Source of the DNA: CAVSUZ01 sp963795415
GTDB lineage: Bacteria; Pseudomonadota; Alphaproteobacteria; Acetobacterales; Acetobacteraceae
Reading direction: 5' to 3'
DNA length: 64,000 bases
Assembly (NCBI GenBank): GCA_963795415.1
Contig: CAWCHQ010000003.1
Location: 372,001-436,000, forward strand
The position numbers were made by a program, and so were the translations under genes. This document shows, piece after piece, positions 26,213-35,100 of the stretch; positions within the stretch are counted from its first letter, which is position 1; each line of letters opens with the position of its first letter. The notes below the pieces were generated by a model, which had not been told where the DNA came from, made no database searches, and saw only the letters and a list, made by a program, of their open reading frames with translations.

Positions 26213-26759
26213 TCAGCGCTTATAAAGGCTCGCCCGCCTTACCGCGATCTCATCGAGCTTCGCGCGGCGTTGCTTCCAGTGCTCGAGCTGCTGAGGTCTG
26301 AAGCTGTGCATGGCGTGGTATTGTTTCTCGTGCAATTTTGACCTGGCCATCTGATCATCGATCCACTCGCGCATGCTTCTGGCGTTCGCGGGGCCAAAAG
26401 TCTTGATTGTCGGCGGCTCCTTGGGATCGACGTACAGCAATTGCTGCCAGCCATCGGTGGCGAGGTTCACCCAGGAGATGTAGCCGTCGGGAAGGATCTG
26501 GCACGGGGCGGTTATGGCGCCGGTGAAACTGTAGCGCGTACCCGGCGTCGTGATCGGATCATAGAAGTGCGGCGTGATGAAGTCCGAAACCGCGATGCCC
26601 TGGATCGCGTGGGTAGTGAACGCTTGCGGTCACGTTCCAGAATTGCGGCAGATCGCGGGTGACTTGCACGTTCAATGCTGCGGCGGCCGCCTGGACCGGT
26701 GTGGGATCGATCTCCCCGGTGGTGTCCATCAGGCCGATCTGAACTGAGGTAATATTCAC
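26213..26759 (-). pseudogene. Hypothetical protein with probable internal deletion
   Basis: The GTG at 26759 starts NITSVQIGLMDTTGEIDPTP and VQAAAAALNVQVTRDLPQFW, then near 26620 the frame changes and continues IQGIAVSDFITPHFYDPITT, GTRYSFTGAITAPCQILPDG and WVNLATDGWQQLLYV to 26213. From memory, relatives have roughly 80 residues between these halves, including an HExxE-like metallopeptidase-type segment, which would be missing here. So this looks like an internally deleted gene rather than a simple one-base error. The family function is unknown to me and the memory-based alignment should be tested. Confidence 0.5.
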
Positions 26760-26995
26760 CGTCCCTGGTTATAGCCGGCCAGGCCAAGTCATGTTGGTTT
26801 CGCGCTCCTATGAAACGTTTCAGACAGTGGTGCTGCCGGATTGCTTGCCGACAAAGAAGGCCACTGTGAGGAGGCTCTGCGCCGCCTGGTGCAGCGTCAT
26901 CGCCACCGGCAGCCCTCTGGTCGGCCCGGGGACTTGTTTCGCGGGAATGACAGCCGGGCATCTGCTCTGGCGGCCCGCTTCAATTACTGCAGGAA

Positions 26996-27757
26996 ATGCA
27001 GCATAGCAGCGGCGTGAATGACCTCAGCCTGAGTCAAGCGGGCGCTGCGGGCGCCGGCATTCGTCCCGGAGCGGTGCGCCGCCTGATTGCCCCGGGGATC
27101 GCCGCTTTCATCTCGCTGCTGATCCTGCTGGCGCTTGGTGCGTGGCAGATCCAGCGGCTGCATTGGAAGGAGCGCATCCTGGCGCAGATCGCGCTGGCCG
27201 AGGCGAACCCGGCGGTTCCGCTGACCGGCAATCCAGGGCCGTTTCAGAAGGTGGAGGTGGCCGGGCACTTCCGGCCTGATCTTGCGGTGTTGTTCGGCGC
27301 GGAGGTGGGCGGGACACCCGAGCGCATGGGTGGGGAGCTGATCGTACCGCTGGAGCGTGCGAATGGCCCGCCGGTGCTGGTGGACCGGGGATGGGTGCCG
27401 GATCCCGTGCCGGCCTCGGTGGCCTGGCCGAAGGGGGAGGTGCGGGTTGACGGCTATGTGCAGGCGCCGTTGAAGCCGGGCGTGTTCACGCCGGCGCCGG
27501 ATGCGAAGCGGCGGCGGTTTTATGCGCTTGATCCGGCGGAGATCGGGGCCGCGCTGGGGCTGAACCAGGTGGCGCCGTTCACGCTGGTAGCGCTCGGGCG
27601 GGCGGTTCCGGAGGAGTTGCCGGTGCCAGCGGCGCATCTGCCCCGGCCGGAGAACAACCATCTGCAATACGCGCTGACCTGGTTCGGGCTGGCCGGCGGG
27701 CTGGTGTTGGTGTTCGGCACCTGGGCCCGTACCATGCTCAGCGATGAGCGCAATTGA
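26996..27757 (+). CDS. SURF1-family cytochrome oxidase biogenesis protein
   Basis: A 253-residue membrane protein of the SURF1 family, which helps insert heme a into cytochrome c oxidase. Two membrane helices frame a periplasmic domain: IAAFISLLILLALGAWQIQR at the start (with the family LGxWQxxRxxWK) and ALTWFGLAGGLVLVFGTWAR at the end. The periplasmic signature VLVDRGWVPDPVP and YALDPAEIGAALGL are also present. The start at 26996 has a close AGGAA; a GTG 18 bases later is possible. It overlaps the carboxypeptidase gene by 14 bases. Confidence 0.9.
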   Translation: MQHSSGVNDLSLSQAGAAGAGIRPGAVRRLIAPGIAAFISLLILLALGAWQIQRLHWKERILAQIALAEANPAVPLTGNPGPFQKVEVAGHFRPDLAVLFGAEVGGTPERMGGELIVPLERANGPPVLVDRGWVPDPVPASVAWPKGEVRVDGYVQAPLKPGVFTPAPDAKRRRFYALDPAEIGAALGLNQVAPFTLVALGRAVPEELPVPAAHLPRPENNHLQYALTWFGLAGGLVLVFGTWARTMLSDERN

Positions 27758-29231
27758 TCGACTGACCACCCGGTTTGCACGCATCGCAACGATCGGGGAA
27801 GCCGCCTCTGTTTTGGGATGGGATGCGGCGACAATGATGCCTGCGGGCGGAGGCGCCGCGCGGGGAGACCAGCTTGCCGTGCTGGCGGGGCTGGCGCACG
27901 CCGCGCTGACCGCGCCGGAGGTGGCGGTGGATCTGGAGGCGGCGGAGGCGGCGCCTCCGGACGATCTGTGGGCGGCCGAGAACCTGCGGCTGATGCGGCA
28001 TGCCCATACACGGGCAACGGCGCTGCCGGGCGAACTGGTGGAGGCTCGGGCGCGGGCCGGATCGGCGTGCGAGAAGGTATGGCGGGAGGCGCGGCGGCAG
28101 GCGGATTTTGGCATGGTCCGGCCGCATCTGGAGGCGGTGGTGGGGCTGGAGCAGGAAGCCGCGCGGGCACTGGGGGAGGCGCTGGGGATGGCGCCGTATG
28201 ACGCGCTGATGGACGGGCACCAGCGGGGTATGCGTGCTGCCGAGGTGACACCGGTGTTTGCCGATTACGAGCGGTTCCTGCGGCGGGCTTTGCCGGAGGT
28301 GGAGGAGCGGCAGGCGCGGCTGGGGCCGCCGGTCAGGGCCGAGGGGCCGTTTCCAATCGAGGTGCAGGAGGCGCTGTGCCGGCGGCTCTCCGAGCGGCTG
28401 GGGCTGGATTTTGCGCATGCCCGGCTGGATCGGTCGGCGCATCCGTTTTCCGGTGGAATACCGGCCGACGTGCGGATCACCACACGCTACGAGGAGGCGG
28501 ACTTCACCCAGGCGGTGCTGGCGGTGATCCACGAGACGGGGCATGCGCTGTATGAGCGCGGGCTGCCGGGGGCCTGGGCTCGGCAGCCGGTGGGGGATGC
28601 GGCCGGAATGGCGGCGCATGAGAGCCAGTCCCTGATCGTGGAGATGCAGGCCTGCCGGTCGGATGCGTTTTTGGGGTGGCTCGGGCCGGAGCTGCATCGC
28701 ACCTTTGGCGGCGATGCTGCGGCGTATGAGCCGGGGAGCCTGGCGCGCCGATGGCGGGGGGTCGAGCGGGGTTTCATCCGGGTGGATGCCGACGAGATGA
28801 CCTATCCGGCGCATGTAATTCTGCGATTCCGATTGGAGCAGGCGCTGGTGGAGGGACGGCTGGGGGTGAGGGATTTGCCGGATGCCTGGAACGAGGAGTT
28901 CCGGGAGCTGCTAGGTCTGGTGCCTCCGGACGACGCGCTGGGATGTCTGCAGGATATCCATTGGTATGACGGGGCGTTCGGGTATTTCCCAAGTTACACG
29001 CTGGGGGCGATGGCGGCGGCGCAGCTGATGGCGGCGGCGAGGCGGAGCGTTCCGGAACTGGACGAGGCGTTGGGACGGGGCGAGCTGGGGCCTCTGCTGG
29101 GGTGGCTGCGGGAGAACGTGCACGGGCGCGGGAGTTTGTATGGGTTCAATGAGCTGCTGCGGCGGGCGACGGGGAAGCCGCTCGATCCGAGGGATTTCGA
29201 GGCGCATCTGACGGCGCGGTATCTGGGGTAG
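27744..29231 (+). CDS. Carboxypeptidase Taq (peptidase family M32)
   Basis: A 495-residue cytoplasmic metallocarboxypeptidase. The zinc motif is VIHETGHALYERGLPGAW (HExxH near residue 262), with the third ligand in AAHESQSLIVEMQACRS. The M32 elements HPFSGGIPADVRITTRY and GYFPSYTLGAMAAAQL are also present. Full length. The ATG lies 14 bases inside the SURF1 gene. The coding bias is extreme GC at the third position. Convergent to the lipoprotein gene, with 27 bases between stops. Confidence 0.93.
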   Translation: MSAIDRLTTRFARIATIGEAASVLGWDAATMMPAGGGAARGDQLAVLAGLAHAALTAPEVAVDLEAAEAAPPDDLWAAENLRLMRHAHTRATALPGELVEARARAGSACEKVWREARRQADFGMVRPHLEAVVGLEQEAARALGEALGMAPYDALMDGHQRGMRAAEVTPVFADYERFLRRALPEVEERQARLGPPVRAEGPFPIEVQEALCRRLSERLGLDFAHARLDRSAHPFSGGIPADVRITTRYEEADFTQAVLAVIHETGHALYERGLPGAWARQPVGDAAGMAAHESQSLIVEMQACRSDAFLGWLGPELHRTFGGDAAAYEPGSLARRWRGVERGFIRVDADEMTYPAHVILRFRLEQALVEGRLGVRDLPDAWNEEFRELLGLVPPDDALGCLQDIHWYDGAFGYFPSYTLGAMAAAQLMAAARRSVPELDEALGRGELGPLLGWLRENVHGRGSLYGFNELLRRATGKPLDPRDFEAHLTARYLG

Positions 29232-29258
29232 GGACGAGGAAGTGGGCCAGCTTGACGT

Positions 29259-30137
29259 TTAACTCTGAGGCCCCTTGCCGGAGAGGCGTTCGATCACCTG
29301 ATCCACGCCGCCGGAAGCCTCCTTGGCGACGACCACCGCGACATCGCCCCAGTAGTGATCGAGGGTCCCGGCCGGGATGACGTTCAACTGGATGACCCGG
29401 CCGGCCTCGCGGCCTTTGGCGTCCTTGATGATCCATTGGATTTCCACGCGTTCCTGGCCGCCGGCGATCGGGACCATCCTGACCTGACCCTGGATCGTGA
29501 TATCCGGGTTCTTCGCGTCCGCCGACACGACGGGTCCGAGCGCGGCCAGTTTTTCGCGCATCTGGCGGGCGAGCACTGTGTCTCCGTCGCCGGGGGCGCC
29601 GGTAACCTGGGGGACCAGGACGTGAGCGGCGCGATTGTAGAGGCTGTTGGGATCGGCGCGCATCAGCCCGGTCTCGATATGGGTCAGCATCGAGGAAATA
29701 CCCGGGGCGGCTTCGAGGGCGACCTTCAGCAGGGTGGCCGGGTCGCCGTTGGCCCAGGCATCGCCGGGGATGGGCTGGCCTGAGAGCGAACCTTGCGGCT
29801 GGCCCTGCGGGTTGAGGACGGTGTAGCGGGGGATGACCTCGGCCCCGTGCGTCTCGGCCGAGATGGCCAGCTTCCAGTCGGTGGCGGCGGCTTTTTGTGC
29901 GTAGGCGGGGACCTCGCCCTGTTGCAGCCGGTCCGCAAGGTCGGTGGCGAGTTGCCGGGCTGCGCCGTCGGAGAGCAGGGCGGTGCTGGGCGGGGGGATG
30001 GCGAGGCGGGGATCGGGGGGCTGGCGCAGCTTCATTGCGGCGCGGCCGGGATTGCCGAGGAAGGGCTCAGGGAGGTCGCCGCAGCTGGACAGGGCCAGAA
30101 CGAGACATGGGACTCCCAGGAGGGCCCAGGTTTTCAT
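29259..30137 (-). CDS. Putative lipoprotein of unknown function
   Basis: A 292-residue protein with a lipoprotein signal: MKTWALLGVPCLVLALSSCG, with the lipobox LSSC and the acylated cysteine at position 19. No catalytic motif is recognisable. The mature part starts with a proline-rich stretch and contains the segments ATDWKLAISAETHGAEVIPR and RMVPIAGGQERVEIQWIIKD, resembling an outer-membrane-associated beta-rich domain. It is the last gene of the hldD-lgt-midA-pgeF operon and overlaps pgeF by 4 bases. Notably, it shares an operon with lgt, the enzyme that lipidates such proteins. Confidence 0.75.
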   Translation of the reverse strand: MKTWALLGVPCLVLALSSCGDLPEPFLGNPGRAAMKLRQPPDPRLAIPPPSTALLSDGAARQLATDLADRLQQGEVPAYAQKAAATDWKLAISAETHGAEVIPRYTVLNPQGQPQGSLSGQPIPGDAWANGDPATLLKVALEAAPGISSMLTHIETGLMRADPNSLYNRAAHVLVPQVTGAPGDGDTVLARQMREKLAALGPVVSADAKNPDITIQGQVRMVPIAGGQERVEIQWIIKDAKGREAGRVIQLNVIPAGTLDHYWGDVAVVVAKEASGGVDQVIERLSGKGPQS

Positions 30138-30902
30138 GCCGGGAGGGTGATGATGGAAATCTGATGTCCGATCGGGCCGCCGCCATTCAGGGTGCGGCGG
30201 CGGTGGCTGAAGAACTGCATCTCGTCCGCCGCGGTGTCGGCCTGGATCGTGTCGAGGCTGCGCACGCCGGCGGCATCCAGGCGGGAGCGGCAGTAGCCCG
30301 CCAGATCGAATTGCCAGCGCGCTTCATGCTGGCCCGGACGCAGGAAGGCCTCGCCGGAAGGACCGGCGGCCAGCAGGGCTGCGCGAAGATCCGGGCCGAC
30401 CTCATAGGAGGACTGGCCGATGCATGGACCGATGGCGGCGGCGATCCGTTCGATGGAGGCGCCCAGCGCGGTCATGGCGGCAAGGGTGGCTTCCAGGATG
30501 CCGGCGACCGCTCCGCGCCAGCCGGCGTGCGCCGCTCCGATCACCCCGGCGGCGGGGTCGGCGAACAGGATCGGGGCGCAGTCGGCGGTGACGATGCCGA
30601 GCGCGATGCCGGGGCGATCGACGACCATCGCGTCCCCGGATGGGCCATTTCCGGGGAGCCAGGGCTGTTCGACCCGGACGGTTTCGCGGCCGTGCACCTG
30701 GGTCAATCCGACCAGAGTGTCGGGTGTTGCGCCGAGGGCGCGGGTGGCACGGGCGCGGTTTTCCAGCACCGAGTTCGCGGGCGTCCTTGCCGGACAGGCT
30801 GCAGTTCAGGGAGGCGAAGGGGCCGCCGGAGACGCCGCCCTGACGGGTGAAGAACCCGTGGACGACGGGAAGCACCGGTGAGGCGAGGAGGGGAGGCGTC
30901 AT
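30134..30902 (-). CDS. pgeF: Peptidoglycan editing factor PgeF / laccase-domain protein, one frameshift
   Basis: Proteins of the YfiH/PgeF family carry a copper- or zinc-binding laccase-like domain; PgeF removes wrongly built peptidoglycan stem peptides. The start at 30902 gives VLPVVHGFFTRQGGVSGGPF and ASLNCSLSGKD. At the GGG run 30779-30781 (plus strand) one extra base shifts the frame; the rest continues LENRARATRALGATPDTLVG, LTQVHGRETVRVEQPW, TADCAPILFADPAAGVIGAA and HAGWRGAVAGILEATL with the metal-binding His and Cys residues. Removing that base restores a protein of about 255 residues. The start overlaps the midA stop (ATGA). Confidence 0.88.
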
Positions 30903-32014
30903 TCGGGGGCAGAGAATCCGGGGGGAGGGGGGCTATCCGGGTGGCATAAAGCGAAGGCTTTGAACAGGCGTCCCATCTGGTCCGGCTCGGCGAGGCGCCT
31001 GGCCGCGTTGATCAGCGCCATCGCCCTGGCGGGAGGCTGGCTGCGGGCAAGCCGGTCGGTGCGCTCGAACAGTCCCAGGCGGGTGAGGAACACCCCCTGG
31101 GGGATGGGGCCGTGGGGCGTGGCTCCATGTTGGCGGGCTGTTTCGGCGAGAGCGGGGAAATTCACGTGGGTGGTGAGGTCGGCCGAGCCTGGGTCACGCA
31201 GGGGATCGGCTGGGGATTTGTCGCGGATTGCCTGAAGGCTTTCGCCCGCTGTGGGTTCGGTTGGGCCGTAATCGGTGACGAGGGCGGCTCCGCAGTGGGC
31301 GGTGATGCGCTGGGCGAGGTGGGCGATGAAGGCCGTGGCGGGTTCGCTGATTTCGAGGATGGTGCCGTCTGGAGCGGCGGTTAGCGCAATAGGGGAGATG
31401 GATTCCCGCCCCACGCTTTCGCCGGGGCAGGCTTCTCGCGGGAATAACGGGTGGGGTGCGGCGCCTGGCGAGTTGCGCTGGATGGCCGGGTCAAGCCCGG
31501 CCATGACGGTGGGGGGTGGATGAGCGGGTTGTTCGATGAAATGGCCGTCGAGGACGTAGCGCTCATGCCAGGCGCCGCCGCCCCAGACGAATTGCCGGAT
31601 CGGGAGGGCGTCGAGGAACTCGTTCGCCAGAAGGATGAACGGGCCGGGGGGAAGGTCCTCGGCAGTGTTGTGCCAGGCGGCATCGGGAACAGCGCGCATC
31701 TGGAGTTCCCGGAGACGCGGCGAGGTTTCAATAAGGTGGACGGACAGGGCTTCAGCGAAATCCGGGGCGGCCGAGCGGATCGCCCGGAGCGCGTCAGCCA
31801 TCAGAGTGCCGCGTCCAGGCCCGGCCTCGGCGAGAATGACCGGCGTCGGGCGGCCCATGCCCTGCCAGACGATTGCGGCCCAGAGGCCAAGGATTTCACC
31901 AAAGACCTGGCTGATCTCCGGCGCGGTGGTGAAGTCGGTGAAGGGGTCGTGGGAGGCGTAATAGGCCGCGTTGGCCCGGGCCATGAAGCGATCGAGGCGT
32001 TCCGGCTCACGCAC
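30899..32014 (-). CDS. MidA/NDUFAF7-like SAM-dependent methyltransferase with a repeat-derived insert
   Basis: A 371-residue class I methyltransferase (COG1565), related to the mitochondrial complex I assembly factor that dimethylates an arginine. Landmarks are YYASHDPFTDFTTAPEISQV, the SAM motif LAEAGPGRGTLMADALRAI, and LLANEFLDALPIRQFVW. Roughly residues 160-210 (HPPPTVMAGLDPAIQ, then HPLFPREACPGES) do not belong to the family: they are the translation of two palindromic repeats read in frame (about 31393-31520). The insert falls between family blocks, so the protein may still fold. It overlaps both lgt and pgeF. Confidence 0.87.
   Translation of the reverse strand: MREPERLDRFMARANAAYYASHDPFTDFTTAPEISQVFGEILGLWAAIVWQGMGRPTPVILAEAGPGRGTLMADALRAIRSAAPDFAEALSVHLIETSPRLRELQMRAVPDAAWHNTAEDLPPGPFILLANEFLDALPIRQFVWGGGAWHERYVLDGHFIEQPAHPPPTVMAGLDPAIQRNSPGAAPHPLFPREACPGESVGRESISPIALTAAPDGTILEISEPATAFIAHLAQRITAHCGAALVTDYGPTEPTAGESLQAIRDKSPADPLRDPGSADLTTHVNFPALAETARQHGATPHGPIPQGVFLTRLGLFERTDRLARSQPPARAMALINAARRLAEPDQMGRLFKAFALCHPDSPPPPGFSAPE
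31393..31520. repeat. Palindromic repeats inside the midA coding sequence
   Basis: Two repeat types stand side by side: a GGATTCCCGCC...CGGGAATAACGGGTG palindrome and a GGCCGGGTC-AAG-CCCGGCC palindrome. On the coding strand they translate as VGRES-like and MAGLDPAIQ peptides. No frameshift results. Confidence 0.85.
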
Positions 32015-32867
32015 GATGGGCGTTTTGCCGGGTCGGCAATTGCGGATCGGATCGATCGAGCTGCACAGCCGCGCGCTGGCGGCGTGAATACCAGATCAGG
32101 CCGATCCCGATGAGAAGCATAGGGAAGCAGAGGATCTGGCCCATGGTCAGAACACCGCCGATGTAGCCCAGGAAAGCGTCAGGCTGTCGGAAGCACTCGG
32201 ATACGATGCGGCAGATGGCATAGCCGATCAGGAATGCGCCGGTCACCCAGCCGAACTGCTCGCGCAGCCGCTGGCCGCGGACGAGCAGCAGAAGCACGGC
32301 GAAGAGGATGATGCCCTCCAGGAAGGCCTCGATCAGCTCGCTGGGATAGCGCGGTACGGGGCCTGCCTGCGGGTAGATCATGGCGAAGGGGAACCATGCG
32401 CCGGCGGGTCGGCCCCAGAGCTCGCCATTGATGAAATTGGCGACCCGGCCCAGGCCGAGGCCAATGGGCGCGCATACGGCGATCCGGTCGGCGAAGCCGA
32501 GGATCGGGATTTTCTGCTGGCGGCAATACCAGAGGATGGCCACTGCGACGCCGATCAGGCCGCCATGGAAGCTCATGCCTCCGTCCCAGACCCTCACGAT
32601 CATCAGCGGGTGGGCGAAGTAGAGGGCCGGCTGGTAGAACAGGACGTAGCCGAGCCGGCCGCCCAGGACGACGCCGAGCGTCGCCCAGGTGAGGAAATCG
32701 TCCACCTGGATGGGGGTGGCGACGACCGGGCGCCAGCCGGCCAAGCGGCGGGCCAGGCGCCAGCCGAGGAGCAGGCCGGTGATGTAGGCGAGGGCGTACC
32801 AGCGGACGCCGAAGGGGCCGATCTGTACCGCGACCGGGTCGATATGCGGATAGATGAAAGGGGTCAT
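32007..32867 (-). CDS. lgt: Prolipoprotein diacylglyceryl transferase
   Basis: Lgt is the inner-membrane enzyme that attaches diacylglycerol to the lipobox cysteine. The 286-residue protein has seven membrane segments. The family signatures are MSFHGGLIGV (HGG loop), the Lgt signature GLGRVANFINGELWGRP, and the final YPSELIEAFLEGI. It starts at the ATG at 32867, overlapping the hldD stop by 4 bases, and overlaps midA downstream by 8 bases. Confidence 0.95.
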   Translation of the reverse strand: MTPFIYPHIDPVAVQIGPFGVRWYALAYITGLLLGWRLARRLAGWRPVVATPIQVDDFLTWATLGVVLGGRLGYVLFYQPALYFAHPLMIVRVWDGGMSFHGGLIGVAVAILWYCRQQKIPILGFADRIAVCAPIGLGLGRVANFINGELWGRPAGAWFPFAMIYPQAGPVPRYPSELIEAFLEGIILFAVLLLLVRGQRLREQFGWVTGAFLIGYAICRIVSECFRQPDAFLGYIGGVLTMGQILCFPMLLIGIGLIWYSRRQRAAVQLDRSDPQLPTRQNAHRA

Positions 32868-33844
32868 GCGTAAGGGTCAGGTCCGGCGAGATAGTCTTGC
32901 ACGTAGCGCCGGATGCCTTCTTCCAGCGGCGTGAACTGCCCCTCGTAACCAGCCCGGCGCAGCCGGTCCACCGAGGCCTGGGTGAAACTCTGGTATTGCC
33001 CGTGCAACGAGGCGGGCATGTCGATGAACTCGACCCCGCGCGGGGCGCCGGCGGCATCGCAGACCGCGTGGGCGAGGTCCAGGTAGGTGCGCGCCCGGCC
33101 GCTGCCCAGGTTGAACAGGCCGCGGACCGATTGCGTATCCAGCAGCCACAGCATCACCTCCACCACATCGCCGATCCAGATGAAGTCGCGGGCCTGCTCG
33201 CCGTCGGCAAGACCGGGGCGGTCCGACCGGAAGAGGCGGGGCTTCCGGCCCGCGGCGAGCTCATCGTGCTTGACCTTCACGACGGAGACCATGCTGCCCT
33301 TGTGGTACTCGTTCGGGCCATAGACGTTGAAGAATTTCAGTCCCGCCCATTGCGGCGGGGCGGGGCCTCCGGCGGCCAGGGTGCGGGCCACTGCGAGATC
33401 GAATGCGTGCTTGGTCCAGCCGTACAGATTCAGAGGCTGGAGGCGTTCGAGGGCAGGGAGGGTGAAGTCGTCCTCGAAGCCGCCCGCGCCGTTACCGTAG
33501 GTTGCGGCGGAAGAGGCGTAAACCAGCCGCACACCGCGCGAGGCGCACCAGCGCCAGAGGCGGAGCGAGAGCTCCACGTTGGTTGCCCAGGTGAGGTCGC
33601 CGTCCACGGCGATGGTTTCGCTGATGGCGCCGAGGTGGAAGATCACCTCCAGGGGTGGGCGCTCTTCCAGGAACGTGTGCAGCTGTTCGGGTGCGATCAG
33701 GCGCGCGGGGGGATGCTTGGCCAGGTTGCGCCACTTGCCGTTCCGGCCCAGGCGGTCCACGACGACGGTCTCAATTCCACGCCGGTAGAGGGCGGCCTGC
33801 AACATGGAGCCGATGAAACCGGCCCCGCCGGTGACCATGATCAT
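32864..33844 (-). CDS. hldD: ADP-L-glycero-D-manno-heptose 6-epimerase
   Basis: HldD makes the heptose precursor of lipopolysaccharide inner core. The 326-residue short-chain dehydrogenase begins with the NADP-binding MIMVTGGAGFIGSMLQAALY; catalytic residues are seen in YASSAATYG and LYGWTKHAFD (YxxxK), and the family FFNVYGPNEYHKGSM is present. I start at the ATG at 33844, immediately before the Rossmann motif. It is the first gene of a five-gene operon (hldD-lgt-midA-pgeF-lipoprotein) with all joints overlapping, linking envelope synthesis and repair functions. Confidence 0.92.
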   Translation of the reverse strand: MIMVTGGAGFIGSMLQAALYRRGIETVVVDRLGRNGKWRNLAKHPPARLIAPEQLHTFLEERPPLEVIFHLGAISETIAVDGDLTWATNVELSLRLWRWCASRGVRLVYASSAATYGNGAGGFEDDFTLPALERLQPLNLYGWTKHAFDLAVARTLAAGGPAPPQWAGLKFFNVYGPNEYHKGSMVSVVKVKHDELAAGRKPRLFRSDRPGLADGEQARDFIWIGDVVEVMLWLLDTQSVRGLFNLGSGRARTYLDLAHAVCDAAGAPRGVEFIDMPASLHGQYQSFTQASVDRLRRAGYEGQFTPLEEGIRRYVQDYLAGPDPYA

Positions 33845-33976
33845 GCGCGGGCTTATATACACCCCGCCATTCCCACGGCAGGGGTTGCGGGTGTTTGGTT
33901 GAGGGCACGATTCACGCTTCCGGCGATTCCCCGACAGCGATGGTGGCGAAGGGTTGTATGAGGGGCTTTACGTTCG

Positions 33977-34080
33977 ACCCCTCCCCTGCCCCCTCCCGCA
34001 AGGGGAGGGGGAGTTTGGGGCTCGACGTTCGGCCCTTCCCCTAGGGAGGGGGAGTTTCGGCCCGCGAGGGGAGCCGGAGT
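33977..34080. repeat. GC-rich palindromes in the hldD-ubiK gap
   Basis: CCCCTCCCGC-AAGGGGAGGGGGAG and CCTTCCCC-TAG-GGAGGGGGAG hairpins stand side by side, each followed by AGTTTSGG. The same family recurs at 17461 and 54058. The gap 33845-34128 contains no gene. Confidence 0.75.
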
Positions 34081-34128
34081 TTGGAGCGGCCCTTTCGCCT
34101 GCAGCGATCGTGCCCTGAGGAGACCAAG

Positions 34129-34437
34129 ATGGCCGACCGGGCGAAATTTTTCGATGACCTCGCCGGTGTTGCCGGCGGGGCGATCTCTGCCCTTGCCGGG
34201 ATGCGGGATGAGGCCGAGTCCGTCGTGCGCGCGTGGATCGACGATGCGGTCCGCCGTCTGGACCTGGTCCGCCGCGAGGAAGTGGACGTGGTGCAACAGA
34301 TGGCGGCAAAAGCACGCGAAGAACAGGAGACGGCGGAGCAGCGTCTTACGGATGCGCTGGGACGGATCGCGAGCCTGGAGGCGCGGGTCATCGCGCTGGA
34401 AGCAGCCCGCCAATCGCATGAGGAAACGCCCCGGTAG
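34129..34437 (+). CDS. UbiK/BMFP-type accessory factor (YqiC family)
   Basis: A 102-residue protein with an N-terminal segment (AKFFDDLAGVAGGAISALAG), the family REEVDVVQQMAAKAREEQET and a C-terminal coiled coil ending in ASLEARVIALEA. Family members (BMFP, UbiK) form trimeric coiled coils, bind lipid, and support ubiquinone synthesis. The length and the FDVVQ-like element fit. I start at the ATG at 34129; a TTG at 34081 extends into repeat DNA. Confidence 0.82.
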   Translation: MADRAKFFDDLAGVAGGAISALAGMRDEAESVVRAWIDDAVRRLDLVRREEVDVVQQMAAKAREEQETAEQRLTDALGRIASLEARVIALEAARQSHEETPR

Positions 34438-34593
34438 GGGCAATCGTTAATACCCCGGGTGAGAAGCCGATCAGGATTGCTTGCAGCAGCCAAGGCGGCG
34501 CGAGTATCCTGCGATTCGTGGCTTCCTTTCGCGACCGCTCCGGAAAGTCCGGACGGCTGCGGCCCCGGCCTTCCTCCAGATGGGAGACCTTGC

Positions 34594-35100
34594 ATGTCCG
34601 CCACGGCAACCAGCCAGTCCCAGGAACTCGCATCGAATCCGCTCGACATGCTCGAGCAGATCGCGGCGGCAAATGACTGGGCGTTCGAACGGCGCAGCGA
34701 AGCCGAGATGGCCGCGGAGGCCCCCGGGCGCTGGTGCGACTATGGCCTCTATTTCAACTGGTCCGACGAGATCAGCGCGATGCATTTCACCTGCTCCTTT
34801 GACATGAAAGTGCCGGCGAAACGGCGGGCGGCGCTATATGAGCTGCTGGCCATTGCGAACGAGCGGCTGTGGATCGGCCATTTCGGGCTCGATCCGGACG
34901 AGGGCATTCCGGTGTTTCGCCACTCTGTGCTGCTGCGGGGGGCGCCGGGCGCCTCCTCGGAAAGCCTGGAGGATATGGTGGATATCGCGCTGACCGAGTG
35001 CGAGCGGTTCTTCCCCGCGTTCCAGTTCGTGCTCTGGGGCGGGAAGGCGCCGGCGGAGGCGATAGACGCCGCGATGCTGGAGTGCGTGGGCGAGGCATGA
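34594..35100 (+). CDS. YbjN domain protein
   Basis: A 168-residue cytoplasmic protein of the YbjN/type III chaperone-like fold. Landmarks are NPLDMLEQIAAANDWAFERR, HFTCSFDMKVPAKRRAALYE, LLAIANERLWIGHFGLDPDE and FVLWGGKAPAEAIDAAMLEC. The family is conserved in alphaproteobacteria, with unknown exact function. I start at the ATG at 34594 behind GGGAGA. The stop overlaps the proC start (ATGA), as in many relatives. Confidence 0.88.
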   Translation: MSATATSQSQELASNPLDMLEQIAAANDWAFERRSEAEMAAEAPGRWCDYGLYFNWSDEISAMHFTCSFDMKVPAKRRAALYELLAIANERLWIGHFGLDPDEGIPVFRHSVLLRGAPGASSESLEDMVDIALTECERFFPAFQFVLWGGKAPAEAIDAAMLECVGEA

